Of a stretch of DNA of 64,000 bases, positions 18,911-28,621 are shown piece after piece. The notes beneath the pieces are model-generated. The model saw only the letters and a program-made list of their open reading frames with translations. It did no database searches and was not told the origin of the DNA. The DNA is from an uncultured Bacteroidales bacterium (GTDB lineage: Bacteria > Bacteroidota > Bacteroidia > Bacteroidales > G3-4614): assembly GCA_949297125.1 (NCBI GenBank), contig CASFRS010000008.1:62001-126000 (forward strand). The letters are read 5' to 3'. The position numbers and the translations under genes were made by a program. The first letter of the stretch is position 1. Each line of letters begins with the position of its first letter.

Positions 18911-19729
18911 TTAAAATCCGTTTATCGCATTTCTTATGGCAACCAGTTTGGTCAGCAACCCTTCAAGGAGGTCGAGTTTGAGCATGTTGGCACCGTCCGA
19001 TTTGGCAACCGAAGGGTCTTCATGTGTCTCTACAAACAGGCCGTCCGCACCTGCGGCGATACCGGCCCTTGCTATTGTTTCTATCATCCCGGGCATGCCG
19101 CCTGTAACGCCGCGGGTCTGGTTGGGCTGTTGAAGCGAATGGGTGGCATCGAGTATTACCGGAACGCCGATATGCTGCATTTCCGGGATACCCCTGAAAT
19201 CGACTATCAGGTCCTGGTATCCGAACGTAGTCCCCCTTTCCGTAACGGCAACCCTGCCGTTACCGGCATCCTTGACTTTCTGTACTGCAAAAGCCATGGC
19301 CTGGGGCGATAAAAACTGTCCTTTCTTTATGTTTACGAACTTCCCCGTTTTTGCGGCAGCTACAAGCAGGTCGGTCTGGCGGCACAGGAACGCAGGAATC
19401 TGAAGCACGTCCACATATCCGGCAGCCATTTCGGCATCCTCGGGCGAATGTATGTCTGTTACAACCGGAATGCCGAATCCGGTCCTTACCTTGTCCAGTA
19501 TCTTCAGCGCCTTTTCATCCCCTATTCCGGTAAAGGAGTCTATCCTGGAACGGTTGGCCTTTTTAAAAGAGCCTTTGAATACATACGGAATACCCAGTTT
19601 GTCGGTAATGCCTACGCACTTTTCCGCAATTCTGAAAGCCATGTCTTCCCCCTCTATCACGCAGGGGCCGGCAAAAAGGAAAAACATTCCCGAGTCTTTA
19701 TGTCCAAGTCGTTGTATATCCGGTAGCAT
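18911..19729 (-). CDS. kdsA: 3-deoxy-8-phosphooctulonate (KDO-8-P) synthase
   Basis: A 272-residue KdsA, which condenses arabinose-5-phosphate with phosphoenolpyruvate to KDO-8-phosphate for the lipopolysaccharide core. Signature segments are LFAGPCVIEGEDMA, KGSFKKANRSR, PVVTDIHSPEDAE, QIPAFLCRQTDLLVAAAKTGK-type residues and DATHSLQQPN. The Asn of KKANRS and absence of the metal Cys pattern fit a metal-independent class, but this was not tested. Its presence indicates KDO-containing LPS. It is 10 bp downstream of rsmE. Confidence 0.97.
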   Translation of the reverse strand: MLPDIQRLGHKDSGMFFLFAGPCVIEGEDMAFRIAEKCVGITDKLGIPYVFKGSFKKANRSRIDSFTGIGDEKALKILDKVRTGFGIPVVTDIHSPEDAEMAAGYVDVLQIPAFLCRQTDLLVAAAKTGKFVNIKKGQFLSPQAMAFAVQKVKDAGNGRVAVTERGTTFGYQDLIVDFRGIPEMQHIGVPVILDATHSLQQPNQTRGVTGGMPGMIETIARAGIAAGADGLFVETHEDPSVAKSDGANMLKLDLLEGLLTKLVAIRNAINGF

Positions 19730-19738
19730 ATCTGAGAG

Positions 19739-20440
19739 TTATTTTTCATTTACAATCTGAACTGTAACACATGCAACTACGGCGGCCGTCTCAGTCCTCA
19801 AACGGCTCTTTCCGAGGGTTACCTCGGTAAACCCTGCCTTTTTGGCCGCTTCAACCTCTTCGCTGCTGAAATCGCCCTCCGGGCCAATCAGTATTAATAC
19901 GCCCTTTCCCGGCAGGCATGCCTCCTTAAGGGCTTTTTTCTCGCCCGGGTGGCAGTGTGCGATAAACTTCTGGCCGTCGAAAGGTGCTTCTATTATACTG
20001 CGGAAATCCGTCATGGCACTTATTTCGGGCTTGTACAGTTTCAGCGACTGTTTCATCGCCGCAACGGTAATCTTCTCTACCCTGTCGCACTTTATCTCTT
20101 TTCTCTCCGAGAAACGGCATTTTATGAAGTCTATCTTGTCTATGCCCACTTCGGTGCTTTTTTCCACAAACCATTCGGTGCGGTCCATGTTTTTTGTGGG
20201 GGCTATTGCAATTTCCAGCCTGTATGGACGTTCCTTGTCGCAAAAGGACTTCCCTGTAATCTCTATTTTGCAGCGTCTGCCGCCCGTCCCGGCAATCCTC
20301 CCCTTGTATAATGCGCCTTTTCCGTCGGTGGCGAATATCTCGTCTCCCTCACTCAGGCGCATAACCTTCATGCAGTGTTGCGATTCCGTTTCAGGGAGTT
20401 CGTTGTCGGTCTCTATGTCGGGGGCGTAATACAGTTGCAT
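19739..20440 (-). CDS. rsmE: 16S rRNA (uracil-1498-N3)-methyltransferase
   Basis: A 233-residue RsmE of the SPOUT superfamily, which methylates U1498 of 16S rRNA using SAM. The C-terminal knot motifs LIGPEGDFSSEEVEAAKKAGF and TLGKSRLRTETA are intact. The start at 20440 (MQLYYAPDIE) was chosen over an upstream in-frame ATG at 20476 because a TACCTTTG -7 box on the same strand (20464-20471) lies between them. First gene of a four-gene operon with kdsA, MATE and asmA. Confidence 0.95.
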   Translation of the reverse strand: MQLYYAPDIETDNELPETESQHCMKVMRLSEGDEIFATDGKGALYKGRIAGTGGRRCKIEITGKSFCDKERPYRLEIAIAPTKNMDRTEWFVEKSTEVGIDKIDFIKCRFSERKEIKCDRVEKITVAAMKQSLKLYKPEISAMTDFRSIIEAPFDGQKFIAHCHPGEKKALKEACLPGKGVLILIGPEGDFSSEEVEAAKKAGFTEVTLGKSRLRTETAAVVACVTVQIVNEK

Positions 20441-20463
20441 GCCTTTATTGTTAGCTGCCACGG

Positions 20464-20471
20464 CAAAGGTA
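20464..20471 (-). promoter_or_regulatory. -7 box of the rsmE operon
   Basis: TACCTTTG on the minus strand, exact TAnnTTTG match, about 18 nt upstream (allowing for the start-site offset) of the rsmE ATG. A small TGCC-GT-GGCA dyad overlaps it. Confidence 0.5.
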
Positions 20472-20588
20472 CACAATAATTGTCGTATAAAATCGCCAAT
20501 TATATAATATTAGCCATCTACCCGTATTACATGCCGCCGTTTCGCTGCTTCGCACGGTGTCTTTACGGGTGGAGGTCAGGGCAGGGGG

Positions 20589-21170
20589 CTATTTCCCCGC
20601 AGTGCGCGTTTTTATTTCCGTATGTATTTTCGCAGCCATCTCGTACTCTTCGTTTTTTACGGCCGTATCGAGCATCTCTTTAAGGTCGTAAATGTTCATG
20701 CTGCTGAATTCGTTCTCTTCACAAGGGGCAGGGGCCATTCCGTCCGCCCGGTTGCACTCCCCTATAACCACGCCGGCCCTGTCTATTATCTCCCTTGTCG
20801 TATATATAGGGGCGTTGAGCCGCTGTTGTATGTTTATGGCGTCCGAAGGCCTGGAGTCTATCCGGCAAGTCCTGTCTCCCTTTTCCATAACCAGCTCGCT
20901 CCTGTAAACACCTTCCTCGTAATAGTATATGAACACCTCTTTCAAGGTTATGCCGAAACAGTTTGCCATATCCACAAAAAGGTCGTTGGCCGTAGGCCTG
21001 CAATTTTTTATCCCTTTTATCGTCATTGACAGGGCTTTGGCCTCGCTCTCCCCTATAAGGATGGGAATCCTTATGTCGCTGTTCTCCTCTCCGAGCAATA
21101 TGAAACTCGGCAGTTCTTCGTCCCTGCTTTCCGACAGGCAGATGAATTTCAGTTCTATTTTTTCAGGCAT
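20589..21170 (-). CDS. Bifunctional nuclease family protein (DUF151) with UVR motif
   Basis: A 193-residue protein. Residues 1-130 are the bifunctional nuclease (DUF151) domain, recognised by LPSFILLGEENSDIRIPILIGESEA, RPTANDLFVDMA and IDSRPSDAINI. Residues about 155-190 resemble a UvrB/UvrC (UVR) interaction motif (LKEMLDTAVKNEEYEMAAKI). RNase and DNase activity were reported for plant relatives; bacterial function is unsettled. A TAACTTCG -7 box on the minus strand (21197-21204) lies just upstream. The UVR motif and proximity to repair genes make a nucleic-acid role plausible. Confidence 0.88.
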   Translation of the reverse strand: MPEKIELKFICLSESRDEELPSFILLGEENSDIRIPILIGESEAKALSMTIKGIKNCRPTANDLFVDMANCFGITLKEVFIYYYEEGVYRSELVMEKGDRTCRIDSRPSDAINIQQRLNAPIYTTREIIDRAGVVIGECNRADGMAPAPCEENEFSSMNIYDLKEMLDTAVKNEEYEMAAKIHTEIKTRTAGK

Positions 21171-21520
21171 ACCGGTATAAACGCTCTATGTACATGCGAA
21201 GTTAATAAATAAAGCGAAATAAAGGTTGCAGGACCCGAAAAGATTTTACCGGGCAACAGTTGTCATGGCCCGTACCGGAACCGTACCCCGCTCCGCCGTA
21301 ACGGGGCGGGGCGGATGCAGCGGCAGATAAAAAGTTTCCGCGGCATATTATTGCAGATACGGATAAATTTTGCTTATATTGCATTGGAATCCTCCTCCGG
21401 AGATGTATGCCGACAATCGCCGTTTTCCGTAGAAGGGCGGTGTGAGAAAAGGGGGACGGAAAGGATGACTGCCGTTTTTTTTTACGTGCGGCTGTCAGGT
21501 TACGGTTAAAAATTGCATTT
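21171..21520. other. Divergent intergenic region, DUF151/mgtC-like
   Basis: The gap contains the minus-strand -7 box TAACTTCG (21197-21204) and a GC-rich CCCCG/CGGGG hairpin near 21285-21305. No convincing plus-strand promoter or small gene was found. Confidence 0.4.
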
Positions 21521-22198
21521 ATGTTTGAAGAATCCATGTTTTGGGAATTTACGCTGCGGCTTGCCGCAGCATCGGTATTGGGCGCCCTTATAGGCATCGA
21601 CAGGACATACAGGGCCAAGGATGCCGGGTTCAGGACGCATATACTGGTCTGTCTCGGCAGCGCATTGATGATGATAGTGTCGCAGTACGGCTTTTCGGAT
21701 GTGGTAAACGGCACTACTGTACGCCTCGACCCTTCGCGAATCGCCGCGCAGGTAGTCAGCGGAATAGGCTTCATAGGAGCCGGGACAATCATATTCCGGA
21801 AGCAGATTGTGCGCGGCCTTACCACTGCCGCCGGTTTGTGGGCTACGGCCGGCATAGGTCTGGCAATAGGGTGCGGTATGTTTGCAACAGGCATAGTCGC
21901 AACCATATTGACGCTTGTGGGGCTTGAAGTCATATCGTTGATTTTCAAGAATGTGGGCATCCATACCCTGTTGTTGCAGTTTTCCACCGGCAACAAGGAG
22001 AGCATAAAGGCCGTATCGGCCGAGATTGCGCGGATGAACGGGCATGTGGTAAGTTACGAGGCACAAACGGTAGGGGAGGGAGAAACGATACTTTACCGCA
22101 TAAGTATTCTGGTAAGGGCCTTGAATGCTAAAAACGAATCGGAAATAATACGCTATATCCAGCAGATGCCCGATATAATGGTCGAGAAGATAGACTGA
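21521..22198 (+). CDS. MgtC/SapB family membrane protein
   Basis: A 225-residue protein with four to five N-terminal transmembrane helices carrying the MgtC signature (RLAAASVLGALIGIDRTYR, then GAGTIIFRKQIVRGLTTAAGLWATAGIGLAIGCG-type helices) and a soluble C-terminal ACT-like domain (about 145-225). MgtC proteins affect Mg2+ homeostasis and, in pathogens, the F1Fo ATP synthase. Here there is no adjacent Mg2+ transporter, so its role is inferred from family only. It ends at a strong terminator shared with recQ. Confidence 0.9.
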   Translation: MFEESMFWEFTLRLAAASVLGALIGIDRTYRAKDAGFRTHILVCLGSALMMIVSQYGFSDVVNGTTVRLDPSRIAAQVVSGIGFIGAGTIIFRKQIVRGLTTAAGLWATAGIGLAIGCGMFATGIVATILTLVGLEVISLIFKNVGIHTLLLQFSTGNKESIKAVSAEIARMNGHVVSYEAQTVGEGETILYRISILVRALNAKNESEIIRYIQQMPDIMVEKID

Positions 22199-22248
22199 CC
22201 GCCTGCCGCGTTGCAGCAGGGGTATCCGCACCCTTTGCACAGTATGCA

Positions 22249-22288
22249 CAAAGAGGGCCTTGCCGAAAAAACGGCAAGGCCCTCTTTG
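22249..22288. terminator. Bidirectional terminator between mgtC-like gene and recQ
   Basis: A perfect 17-bp stem (CAAAGAGGGCCTTGCCG and its complement) with loop AAAAAA, between convergent genes. Confidence 0.85.
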
Positions 22289-22319
22289 CGTCAGTTCCCA
22301 GTTTGAAGGGGCGGGGAGG

Positions 22320-24500
22320 CTAATTGCCCATTTCCGATAGGAACTTTATCCGCACAAGGCGTATCTCCTCTTCGGTATAATCCCTGCCAAGTTCGTTTAT
22401 GGCTTCTTTCAGGCTGTCCTTGTAAGTCTCTTTGAAGTAGTCGAAAATATCGTCTATATGGTCCTCATCCATTACCTCGTTCAGGAAGTAGTCGATATTT
22501 ATTTTCGTGCCGGAATATACTATGGCTTCCACTTCATCGAGGAGTTCCGAAAATTCAAGGTTCTTCTGGATTGCAATCTCGTCGAGCGGAATCTTCCTGT
22601 CGATAGCCTGTATTATCGATATTTTAAGTTTCGACTTGTTCGCCACCGTCCTTACCCGCAAGTCTTCCGGACGCTCTATTTCATTCTCTTCGCAGTGTTT
22701 CTTTATAACGTCTATGAACTCCTGTCCGTAACGTTTGGCTTTTCCCGCTCCTACGCCGGGGATGTTCTGCAGTTCCTCCATGGTTATGGGGTAGGTCGTA
22801 GCCATGGCCTCAAGCGATATGTCCTGGAATATCACGTAAGGCGGCAACTCCAGGCCCTTCGCTATTTTCTTCCTCAAATCTTTAAGTATCGAATACAGCA
22901 TGGGGTCTACCGCGCAGGCCACACCGCCTTTCATCGGGACGACCTCGTCGGTCTCTTCAAAATCGTTGTCTTTTACAATCTTGAAAGATACCGGTTTCTT
23001 GAGGAATGCGTGTCCGGCCTTGGTAACTTTCAGCAATCCGTAAGTTTCTATGTCTTTATCCAGGTATCCGGCGATAAGGGCCTGGCGGATTACGGCATTC
23101 CAGGTCTTTTCGTCTTCATCCTGGCCGCAACCGAAAACTTCCAGCTGGTCATGGTTGTACGAAAGGATTTCCGATGTCTCCTTCCCCATCAGTACGTCTA
23201 TTATGTAATCGGCCTTGAATTTTTCCTTCAATGCAATTACCGTTTCCAGGACAACCGACAGCAGTTCCTGCGCCTCCACCTGTTTTTTCGGGTGCAGGCA
23301 GTTGTCGCAGTTTCCGCAGTTGTCTTTGGTGTGCTCTTCCCCGAAGTAATGCAACAGAAGTTTGCGGCGGCAAACCGACGATTCGGCGTAGGCCGCGGTT
23401 TCAAGCAGAAGCTGTTTGCCTATCTCCTGCTCTGCTATGGGTTTCCCCTGCATGAACTTCTCGAGTTTCTGCAGGTCCTTGTTGCTGTAAAATGTTATGC
23501 ATTCCCCCTCGCCGCCGTCGCGTCCTGCCCTTCCGGTCTCCTGGTAGTACCCTTCAAGGCTTTTGGGCGTATCGTAATGTATTACATATCTGACATCCGG
23601 CTTGTCTATTCCCATCCCGAATGCTATCGTGGCGACAATTACGTCAATATCCTCCAGCAGGAACGCGTCCTGGGTATGCGTCCGTGTTGCCGAATCCATG
23701 CCCGCATGGTAGGGGAGGGCGCTTATCCCGTTTACTTTCAGCGTCTCGGCAAGTTCCTCAACCTTCTTGCGGCTGAGGCAGTACACAATGCCCGACTTGC
23801 CCGGTTGGGACTTGATGTATTTGATTATCTCCTTGTCTACGTCGTTGTTTTTCTGCCTTACTTCGTAATAGAGGTTCGGGCGGTTGAACGACGATTTGAA
23901 TACTGCGGCAGAAGTTATGCCGAGATTCTTCTGTATGTCGTGCTGGACTTTGGGCGTTGCCGTTGCCGTAAGGGCGATTACCGGAGCCTGCCCTATTTCA
24001 TTTATGATAGGCCTTATTTTGCGGTATTCCGGACGGAAGTCATGCCCCCATTCCGATATGCAGTGGGCTTCGTCAATGGCATAGAAAGAGATTTTTATCT
24101 GTTTCAGGAACTCTATGTTCTCTTCCTTGGTCAAGGACTCGGGCGCCACGTAAAGCAACTTTGTCTTTCCCGACAGGATGTCGGCCTTTACCTGGTCTAT
24201 GGAGCTTTTGTTCAACGAAGAGTTTATGAAATGGGCTACGCCGTCTTCTTCGCTGAAGTTCCTCATTGCATCCACCTGGTTTTTCATCAGCGCTATCAGC
24301 GGGGAAATGACAATGGCCGTACCTTCCAGCATAAGGGAAGGCAACTGGTAACACAACGATTTCCCTCCCCCGGTAGGCATCAGGACGAAAGTGTCTTTCC
24401 CTTGCAGGAGATTCATTATAATCTCTTCCTGATTCCCTTTAAAAGTATCGAACCCGAAGTTCTCTTTTAAAGCTTTAGTAACTTGCGCTTTCGTGAACAT
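22320..24500 (-). CDS. recQ: ATP-dependent DNA helicase RecQ
   Basis: A 726-residue RecQ. Walker A is MPTGGGKS (41-48), the DEAH box is in AIDEAHCISEWGHDF, and the helicase C-terminal motif is YYQETGRAGRDG. The RQC zinc module follows (CRRKLLLHYFG, then CGNCDNC), then an HRDC domain (ILKDLRKKIAKGLELPPYVIF). The final 100 residues are an extra helical region common in Bacteroidetes RecQ. It unwinds 3'-5' and takes part in recombination repair. A TATCTTTG -7 box (minus, 24559-24566) lies upstream. Confidence 0.97.
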   Translation of the reverse strand: MFTKAQVTKALKENFGFDTFKGNQEEIIMNLLQGKDTFVLMPTGGGKSLCYQLPSLMLEGTAIVISPLIALMKNQVDAMRNFSEEDGVAHFINSSLNKSSIDQVKADILSGKTKLLYVAPESLTKEENIEFLKQIKISFYAIDEAHCISEWGHDFRPEYRKIRPIINEIGQAPVIALTATATPKVQHDIQKNLGITSAAVFKSSFNRPNLYYEVRQKNNDVDKEIIKYIKSQPGKSGIVYCLSRKKVEELAETLKVNGISALPYHAGMDSATRTHTQDAFLLEDIDVIVATIAFGMGIDKPDVRYVIHYDTPKSLEGYYQETGRAGRDGGEGECITFYSNKDLQKLEKFMQGKPIAEQEIGKQLLLETAAYAESSVCRRKLLLHYFGEEHTKDNCGNCDNCLHPKKQVEAQELLSVVLETVIALKEKFKADYIIDVLMGKETSEILSYNHDQLEVFGCGQDEDEKTWNAVIRQALIAGYLDKDIETYGLLKVTKAGHAFLKKPVSFKIVKDNDFEETDEVVPMKGGVACAVDPMLYSILKDLRKKIAKGLELPPYVIFQDISLEAMATTYPITMEELQNIPGVGAGKAKRYGQEFIDVIKKHCEENEIERPEDLRVRTVANKSKLKISIIQAIDRKIPLDEIAIQKNLEFSELLDEVEAIVYSGTKINIDYFLNEVMDEDHIDDIFDYFKETYKDSLKEAINELGRDYTEEEIRLVRIKFLSEMGN

Positions 24501-24924
24501 AAAACAAAATCCTTTATTTACGGGATGCTTATATAATTCATTCCTCTTCTTGCTAAAACAAAGATATAAATAAGTTTTTCAAATAAAGAAATTTTTTCCT
24601 TTGTTTTTTCTGCCATGCGGCATACATGAAAACACCCTGCCGGCACGCCCTCCCGCATGAAGGAGGGGTGTGCATCCGGTGCGTACCTTGTAAGGGGAGC
24701 ACGGCAGTATGGTATATGTGCTGTAATGCAACAGGACACCTGTACGGGAAGGGCGTTGCGTCCGCGTTCCTTCCCATGTCTCCGCATGCTCCGGAAAACG
24801 GCGCGGCGCATATCCCTCCGTACGGAATGCGGGCCGGGCGCAATTCCCGAAACTGCATGAATGCTCCCGGCGCAAAGCATTGCGGTACGCCGGGAGGGCC
24901 TTAATCCGGGGATGCCTCCCCGTG
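24501..24924. other. Intergenic region between clpX and recQ
   Basis: Contains the recQ -7 box TATCTTTG (minus strand, 24559-24566) and a 9-bp-stem hairpin CTCCCGGCG/CGCCGGGAG (24864-24896) downstream of clpX that lacks a T-tract. Several overlapping open frames on both strands reflect high GC and show no recognisable product. Confidence 0.4.
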
Positions 24925-26148
24925 CTATTCCGTCCGGTGTATGTTCGCCTTGTTGAATTTTTCTTCAGCGTATTGCCTTGTTATCCTCAGCGATTTTTTT
25001 GAAGAAGAAGGGAACTCGAACATGTCGTCCATCATAATCGATTCCGTAATGGAACGCAACCCCCTTGCCCCGAGTTTGAATTCTACGGCCTTGTCCACAA
25101 TGAAGTCGAGGGCATCGTCGTCGAAACTGAGTTGCTTGCCGTCCATCTTGAACATGTAGACATACTGCTTTATTATGGCGTTCTCGGGTTCGGTGAGAAT
25201 CCTTCTCAATATTTTCCTGTCGAGCGGGTCGAGGTAGGTGAGGATAGGGAGGCGGCCTATTATTTCCGGTATCAGGCCGAAAGCCTTGAGGTCCTGCGGC
25301 TGTATGTACTGCAACAAATTGTCCCGGTCTATATCGCTCCGTTTCCCGTCGGTGTCAAAACCTACGGCGCGGGTATTGAGCCTTGCGGCAATCTTTTTCT
25401 CTATGCCGTCGAAAGCTCCGCCGCATATATACAGGATGTGCTGCGTGTTTACCGGAATCATTTTCTGGTCGGGGTGTTTCCTCCCTCCTTGCGGCGGAAC
25501 GTTCACGACCGAACCTTCGAGCAATTTCAGCAGTCCCTGCTGTACCCCTTCTCCGCTAACATCGCGCGTTATGGACGGGTTGTCTCCCTTGCGGGCTATT
25601 TTATCTATTTCATCTATAAAGACAATTCCCCTTTCGGCCTGTTGCACGTTATAGTCGGCTGCCTGCAGGAGCCTTGTAAGGATGCTCTCTATATCCTCGC
25701 CGACATACCCGGCCTCGGTAAGGACCGTTGCGTCCACTATGGCAAACGGAACATCGAGCATCCTTGCAATGGTCTTTGCAAGGAGGGTCTTTCCCGTACC
25801 TGTCGCCCCGACCATTATGATGTTCGATTTTTCCAGTTCAACCTCGTCGCCTTTTGTCGCGTTGTTGTACACCCGTTTATAGTGGTTGTAAACGGCAACC
25901 GAGAGGTATCTTTTTGCCGAATCCTGTCCTACCACGTACTTGTCGAGGAAAGCCTTTATCTCTACAGGTTTGGGGAGGTTCTTCTTTTCGTTGGTGGTGT
26001 CTGCCTTCGGGCGCGGTTGCATCGCCTCCGCCAGTTCAATCTGTCTGGCAATGCTCTTTATGCAGTCCGTACAGATGTACGTCTCCTTGTTGCACTCCAC
26101 AAGCATGACTTCCTTCCCGGACCTTTTGCAAATGCAGCAGCTTTTCAT
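24925..26148 (-). CDS. clpX: ATP-dependent Clp protease ATP-binding subunit ClpX
   Basis: A 407-residue ClpX unfoldase. The N-terminal C4 zinc finger (Cys 4, 7, 26 and 29) binds adaptors and substrates; Walker A GATGTGKT is near 113-120, Walker B is VFIDEIDKIAR, and the pore loop GYVGEDIE and sensor motif are present. It unfolds tagged proteins and feeds ClpP. It lies 9 bp after clpP on the same strand, the standard order, so both come from the clpP promoter. Confidence 0.98.
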   Translation of the reverse strand: MKSCCICKRSGKEVMLVECNKETYICTDCIKSIARQIELAEAMQPRPKADTTNEKKNLPKPVEIKAFLDKYVVGQDSAKRYLSVAVYNHYKRVYNNATKGDEVELEKSNIIMVGATGTGKTLLAKTIARMLDVPFAIVDATVLTEAGYVGEDIESILTRLLQAADYNVQQAERGIVFIDEIDKIARKGDNPSITRDVSGEGVQQGLLKLLEGSVVNVPPQGGRKHPDQKMIPVNTQHILYICGGAFDGIEKKIAARLNTRAVGFDTDGKRSDIDRDNLLQYIQPQDLKAFGLIPEIIGRLPILTYLDPLDRKILRRILTEPENAIIKQYVYMFKMDGKQLSFDDDALDFIVDKAVEFKLGARGLRSITESIMMDDMFEFPSSSKKSLRITRQYAEEKFNKANIHRTE

Positions 26149-26157
26149 CTCCTTATA

Positions 26158-26823
26158 CTATCTTTTTACGAGAACGTTGTCTACCATACCGTATTCCTTG
26201 GCCTCTTCGGCTGTCATCCAGTAATCGCGGTCGGAATCCTTTTCAATCTTCTTTATGTTGTTGCCCGAATGTTCGGCAATTATCGAATAGAGCTCTTTGC
26301 GCAGCTTGAGTATCTCCCGGGCCGTAATTTCTATGTCCGAGGCCTGCCCCTGCACTCCGCCCATTGGCTGGTGTATCATTATGCGCGAATGTTTCAACGC
26401 AAACCTTTTGCCTTTTGTTCCGGCAACAAGAAGGACCGCTCCCATCGATGCGGCCATTCCGGTACATATTGTCGATACGTCGCTCGATATGTACTGCATG
26501 GTGTCGTATATGCCCAACCCGGCATATACGCTGCCGCCGGGCGTATTTAAATAAATTGAGATATCTTTCCCGGGGTCGGCCGAGTCGAGGTACAGCAGCT
26601 GGGCCTGTATTACATTGGCCGTGTAGTCGTCGATCTGTGTCCCGAGGAAAATGATGCGGTCCATCATAAGCCGTGAGAAGACGTCCATCTGGGCCACGTT
26701 GAGCTGTCTCTCTTCAATTATGGTAGGGGATATGTAACTGCTGGTAACGTTGATATATTTGTCAAGAGCGTTACCGTTCATATTCATGTGTTTGGTGGCA
26801 AATGCCTTGAATTCGTCTTTCAT
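26158..26823 (-). CDS. clpP: ATP-dependent Clp protease proteolytic subunit ClpP
   Basis: A 221-residue ClpP serine protease. Catalytic Ser126 lies in [10 protein letters not shown] and His151 in MIHQPMGG; the Asp is in the DSDRDYW segment near the C-terminus. The N-terminal 30 residues are longer than in E. coli and probably include a propeptide. A TATCTTCG -7 box (minus, 26852-26859) lies about 25 nt upstream of the ATG. Confidence 0.98.
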   Translation of the reverse strand: MKDEFKAFATKHMNMNGNALDKYINVTSSYISPTIIEERQLNVAQMDVFSRLMMDRIIFLGTQIDDYTANVIQAQLLYLDSADPGKDISIYLNTPGGSVYAGLGIYDTMQYISSDVSTICTGMAASMGAVLLVAGTKGKRFALKHSRIMIHQPMGGVQGQASDIEITAREILKLRKELYSIIAEHSGNNIKKIEKDSDRDYWMTAEEAKEYGMVDNVLVKR

Positions 26824-26851
26824 AATTGCAATCTTTTATGGTTTGCAAGCG

Positions 26852-26859
26852 CGAAGATA
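26852..26859 (-). promoter_or_regulatory. -7 box of the clpP-clpX operon
   Basis: TATCTTCG on the minus strand, one change from TAnnTTTG, about 25 nt upstream of clpP. No clear -33 element. Confidence 0.4.
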
Positions 26860-27004
26860 GGAAAAATCCGCCATATAACAGCAGCCGTTCCGGGACGCAT
26901 GGTTGCCTGCGCCTCTTTCCCTGCAGGAACCGGTATTCCTCTCCGGTATGGCCTAAGCCGCCTGCGCACGGCCGGGGTTCAACCCCTTCCCATCATGCAG
27001 GACA

Positions 27005-27041
27005 AAGGGCCGCATCAACAATCATATTCGATACGGCCCTT
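27005..27041 (-). terminator. Putative terminator of tig
   Basis: AAGGGCCG and CGGCCCTT arms enclose a long AT-rich loop just downstream of the tig stop on the minus strand. The T-tract is short, so efficiency is uncertain. Confidence 0.55.
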
Positions 27042-27070
27042 CGGAAAAATATCTGATTCCTGTGTCGGAA

Positions 27071-28432
27071 TTATTTGTTTTCAAACATCTTGTAGAAATC
27101 GTCGAGGGCAATCTCCTTCTTTACAAGAGAAACGTTGTCTTTTATGTAGGAGATAATCTTCTCTTCTATGGCCCTTTCCGACATGTTCCTTGCAGCCTTG
27201 CTGTCTTTGAGCATGTCATCGGCATACTTCTGCAAAAGGTCATCGGGGACATTCGTCATTCCGTACTGGGCAAACTGCAGCTTTGTGGTCTTTTTTGCAA
27301 CCTCTTCTACGTCTTTCCTGTCTACGGTTACGTTGCCGGCCTTGACAAGCTGTTCCTTTATGAGCTGCCATTTCAGGTCGGGAAGCATTTTCCCGTATTC
27401 TTCGTCTACGGACTCTATCTTGCCTTCCGTATCGTTGAACTTGAGCCAGCGTTTCAGGATAGCATCGGCAAATTCTATTTCGCCTACTTTATCCTCAATG
27501 TATTTACGGGCATCCAGGGCGAACTTGTAGTCCGACTCCGGCGCAATCTGTCCGGCAAGCATCTCTTTCACCTTTGCCCTGAAGCCGGCTTCGTCCTTGA
27601 CGGTATCTTTGCCGAATGCATTGTCGAAAAGCTGCTGGTCAACCTCTGCCTGTTTGAATGCGAGAACCGAAAGGACTTCTGCCTCAAAGTCCGATTTCAT
27701 CTCCTTTGCCTCCTCTTTCTTGATATGGAGCATTGCGGCAAGTTCCGTTTCGTTGCCGTCCGAAGCCGCAGCGGGGTTGAAGACTATTTTGTCCCCTTTG
27801 CTTGCGCCGTCGAATTTTTTCTTTTCATCGGCGTTTTTTATGTGGCGCGGCGAAATCATGCCCGATTCAACCGTGATGCCCCCCTCCTTGTGCGCGCCGT
27901 CGGCATCCAGTTCGGTAAACTTGCATTTTATTATATCGTTGTCATCGGTAACGGTATCGCATTCCTCCTGTTTGCCGAAGCGGTTGCGGAGAGCCTCTAT
28001 CTGCCTGTTTACCATATCGTCGTCAACGGTGATATCGTAGAAATCTATCTTGTCGTCCTTGCCGAGCGTCAGGTTTATTTCAGGGGCCAGAGCAACATCG
28101 AACGAGAATTCAAACTCGTCCTGCGTGTCGAAATCGATGCTTTTCTGGTTTTCGGAAGGGAGCGGTTCTCCCAGCACTCCCATATTCTTTTCTTTAATGT
28201 AGTTGTACAGTTTTTCCGAAACGAGTTTGTTTATCTCGTCAATCAGGATTGACTTCCCTACCATTTTCTGGATCATGGCCTTAGGGGCCTTCCCTTTGCG
28301 GAATCCCGGGATAACGGCTTTCTGCGCGTATGAACGTATGGCTTTGTCCACACTCTCCTGATAGTCTTCTTTTCCAATCTTTACGGTTATTTCGGCCGAA
28401 ACTTTGCCGGAACTTTTCTCTGTAACCTCCAT
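27071..28432 (-). CDS. tig: Trigger factor
   Basis: A 453-residue trigger factor, the ribosome-bound chaperone. The N-terminal ribosome-binding region has the PGFRKGKAPKAMIQKMVGKS signature; the middle PPIase domain (about 155-245) is divergent, as in other Bacteroidetes; the C-terminal helical arms follow. It sits upstream of clpP-clpX on the same strand but has its own promoter and terminator. This tig/clpP/clpX grouping is conserved across bacteria. Confidence 0.95.
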   Translation of the reverse strand: MEVTEKSSGKVSAEITVKIGKEDYQESVDKAIRSYAQKAVIPGFRKGKAPKAMIQKMVGKSILIDEINKLVSEKLYNYIKEKNMGVLGEPLPSENQKSIDFDTQDEFEFSFDVALAPEINLTLGKDDKIDFYDITVDDDMVNRQIEALRNRFGKQEECDTVTDDNDIIKCKFTELDADGAHKEGGITVESGMISPRHIKNADEKKKFDGASKGDKIVFNPAAASDGNETELAAMLHIKKEEAKEMKSDFEAEVLSVLAFKQAEVDQQLFDNAFGKDTVKDEAGFRAKVKEMLAGQIAPESDYKFALDARKYIEDKVGEIEFADAILKRWLKFNDTEGKIESVDEEYGKMLPDLKWQLIKEQLVKAGNVTVDRKDVEEVAKKTTKLQFAQYGMTNVPDDLLQKYADDMLKDSKAARNMSERAIEEKIISYIKDNVSLVKKEIALDDFYKMFENK

Positions 28433-28463
28433 TTATCTTAAGTTTTAAAATTTTTTCCGGGCG

Positions 28464-28495
28464 CAAAATTACTCTTTATATTTCAAATCGTCAAA
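28464..28495 (-). promoter_or_regulatory. Promoter of tig
   Basis: On the minus strand TTTG (28492-28495), a 20-bp spacer, then TAATTTTG (28464-28471): exact match to the Bacteroidetes consensus. Leader about 25 nt. Confidence 0.75.
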
Positions 28496-28590
28496 CGTAT
28501 AATGGTAATTTGCCATAAAAAGTACGGCGATATAATCCGGAATGAAGCCGTTTCGGCTAATAATTACGTTAAAAAACCGACATGAAAAGG

Positions 28591-28621
28591 TTGTATATTA
28601 AAAATTTTTTTTCTTACTTTG
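28591..28621 (+). promoter_or_regulatory. Promoter of the RRM gene
   Basis: TTG (28591-28593), 20 bp, then TTACTTTG (28614-28621), one mismatch to TAnnTTTG. The leader before the ATG at 28718 would be about 90 nt. Confidence 0.5.

Noticed and set aside
22458..24470. A 670-codon open frame on the plus strand
   Set aside because: Antisense to recQ, which has all helicase motifs.
24518..24904. Several overlapping open frames of 90-120 codons in the clpX-recQ gap
   Set aside because: Multiple frames on both strands are open at once because of GC content; Cys/Arg/Pro-rich translations match no family I know.
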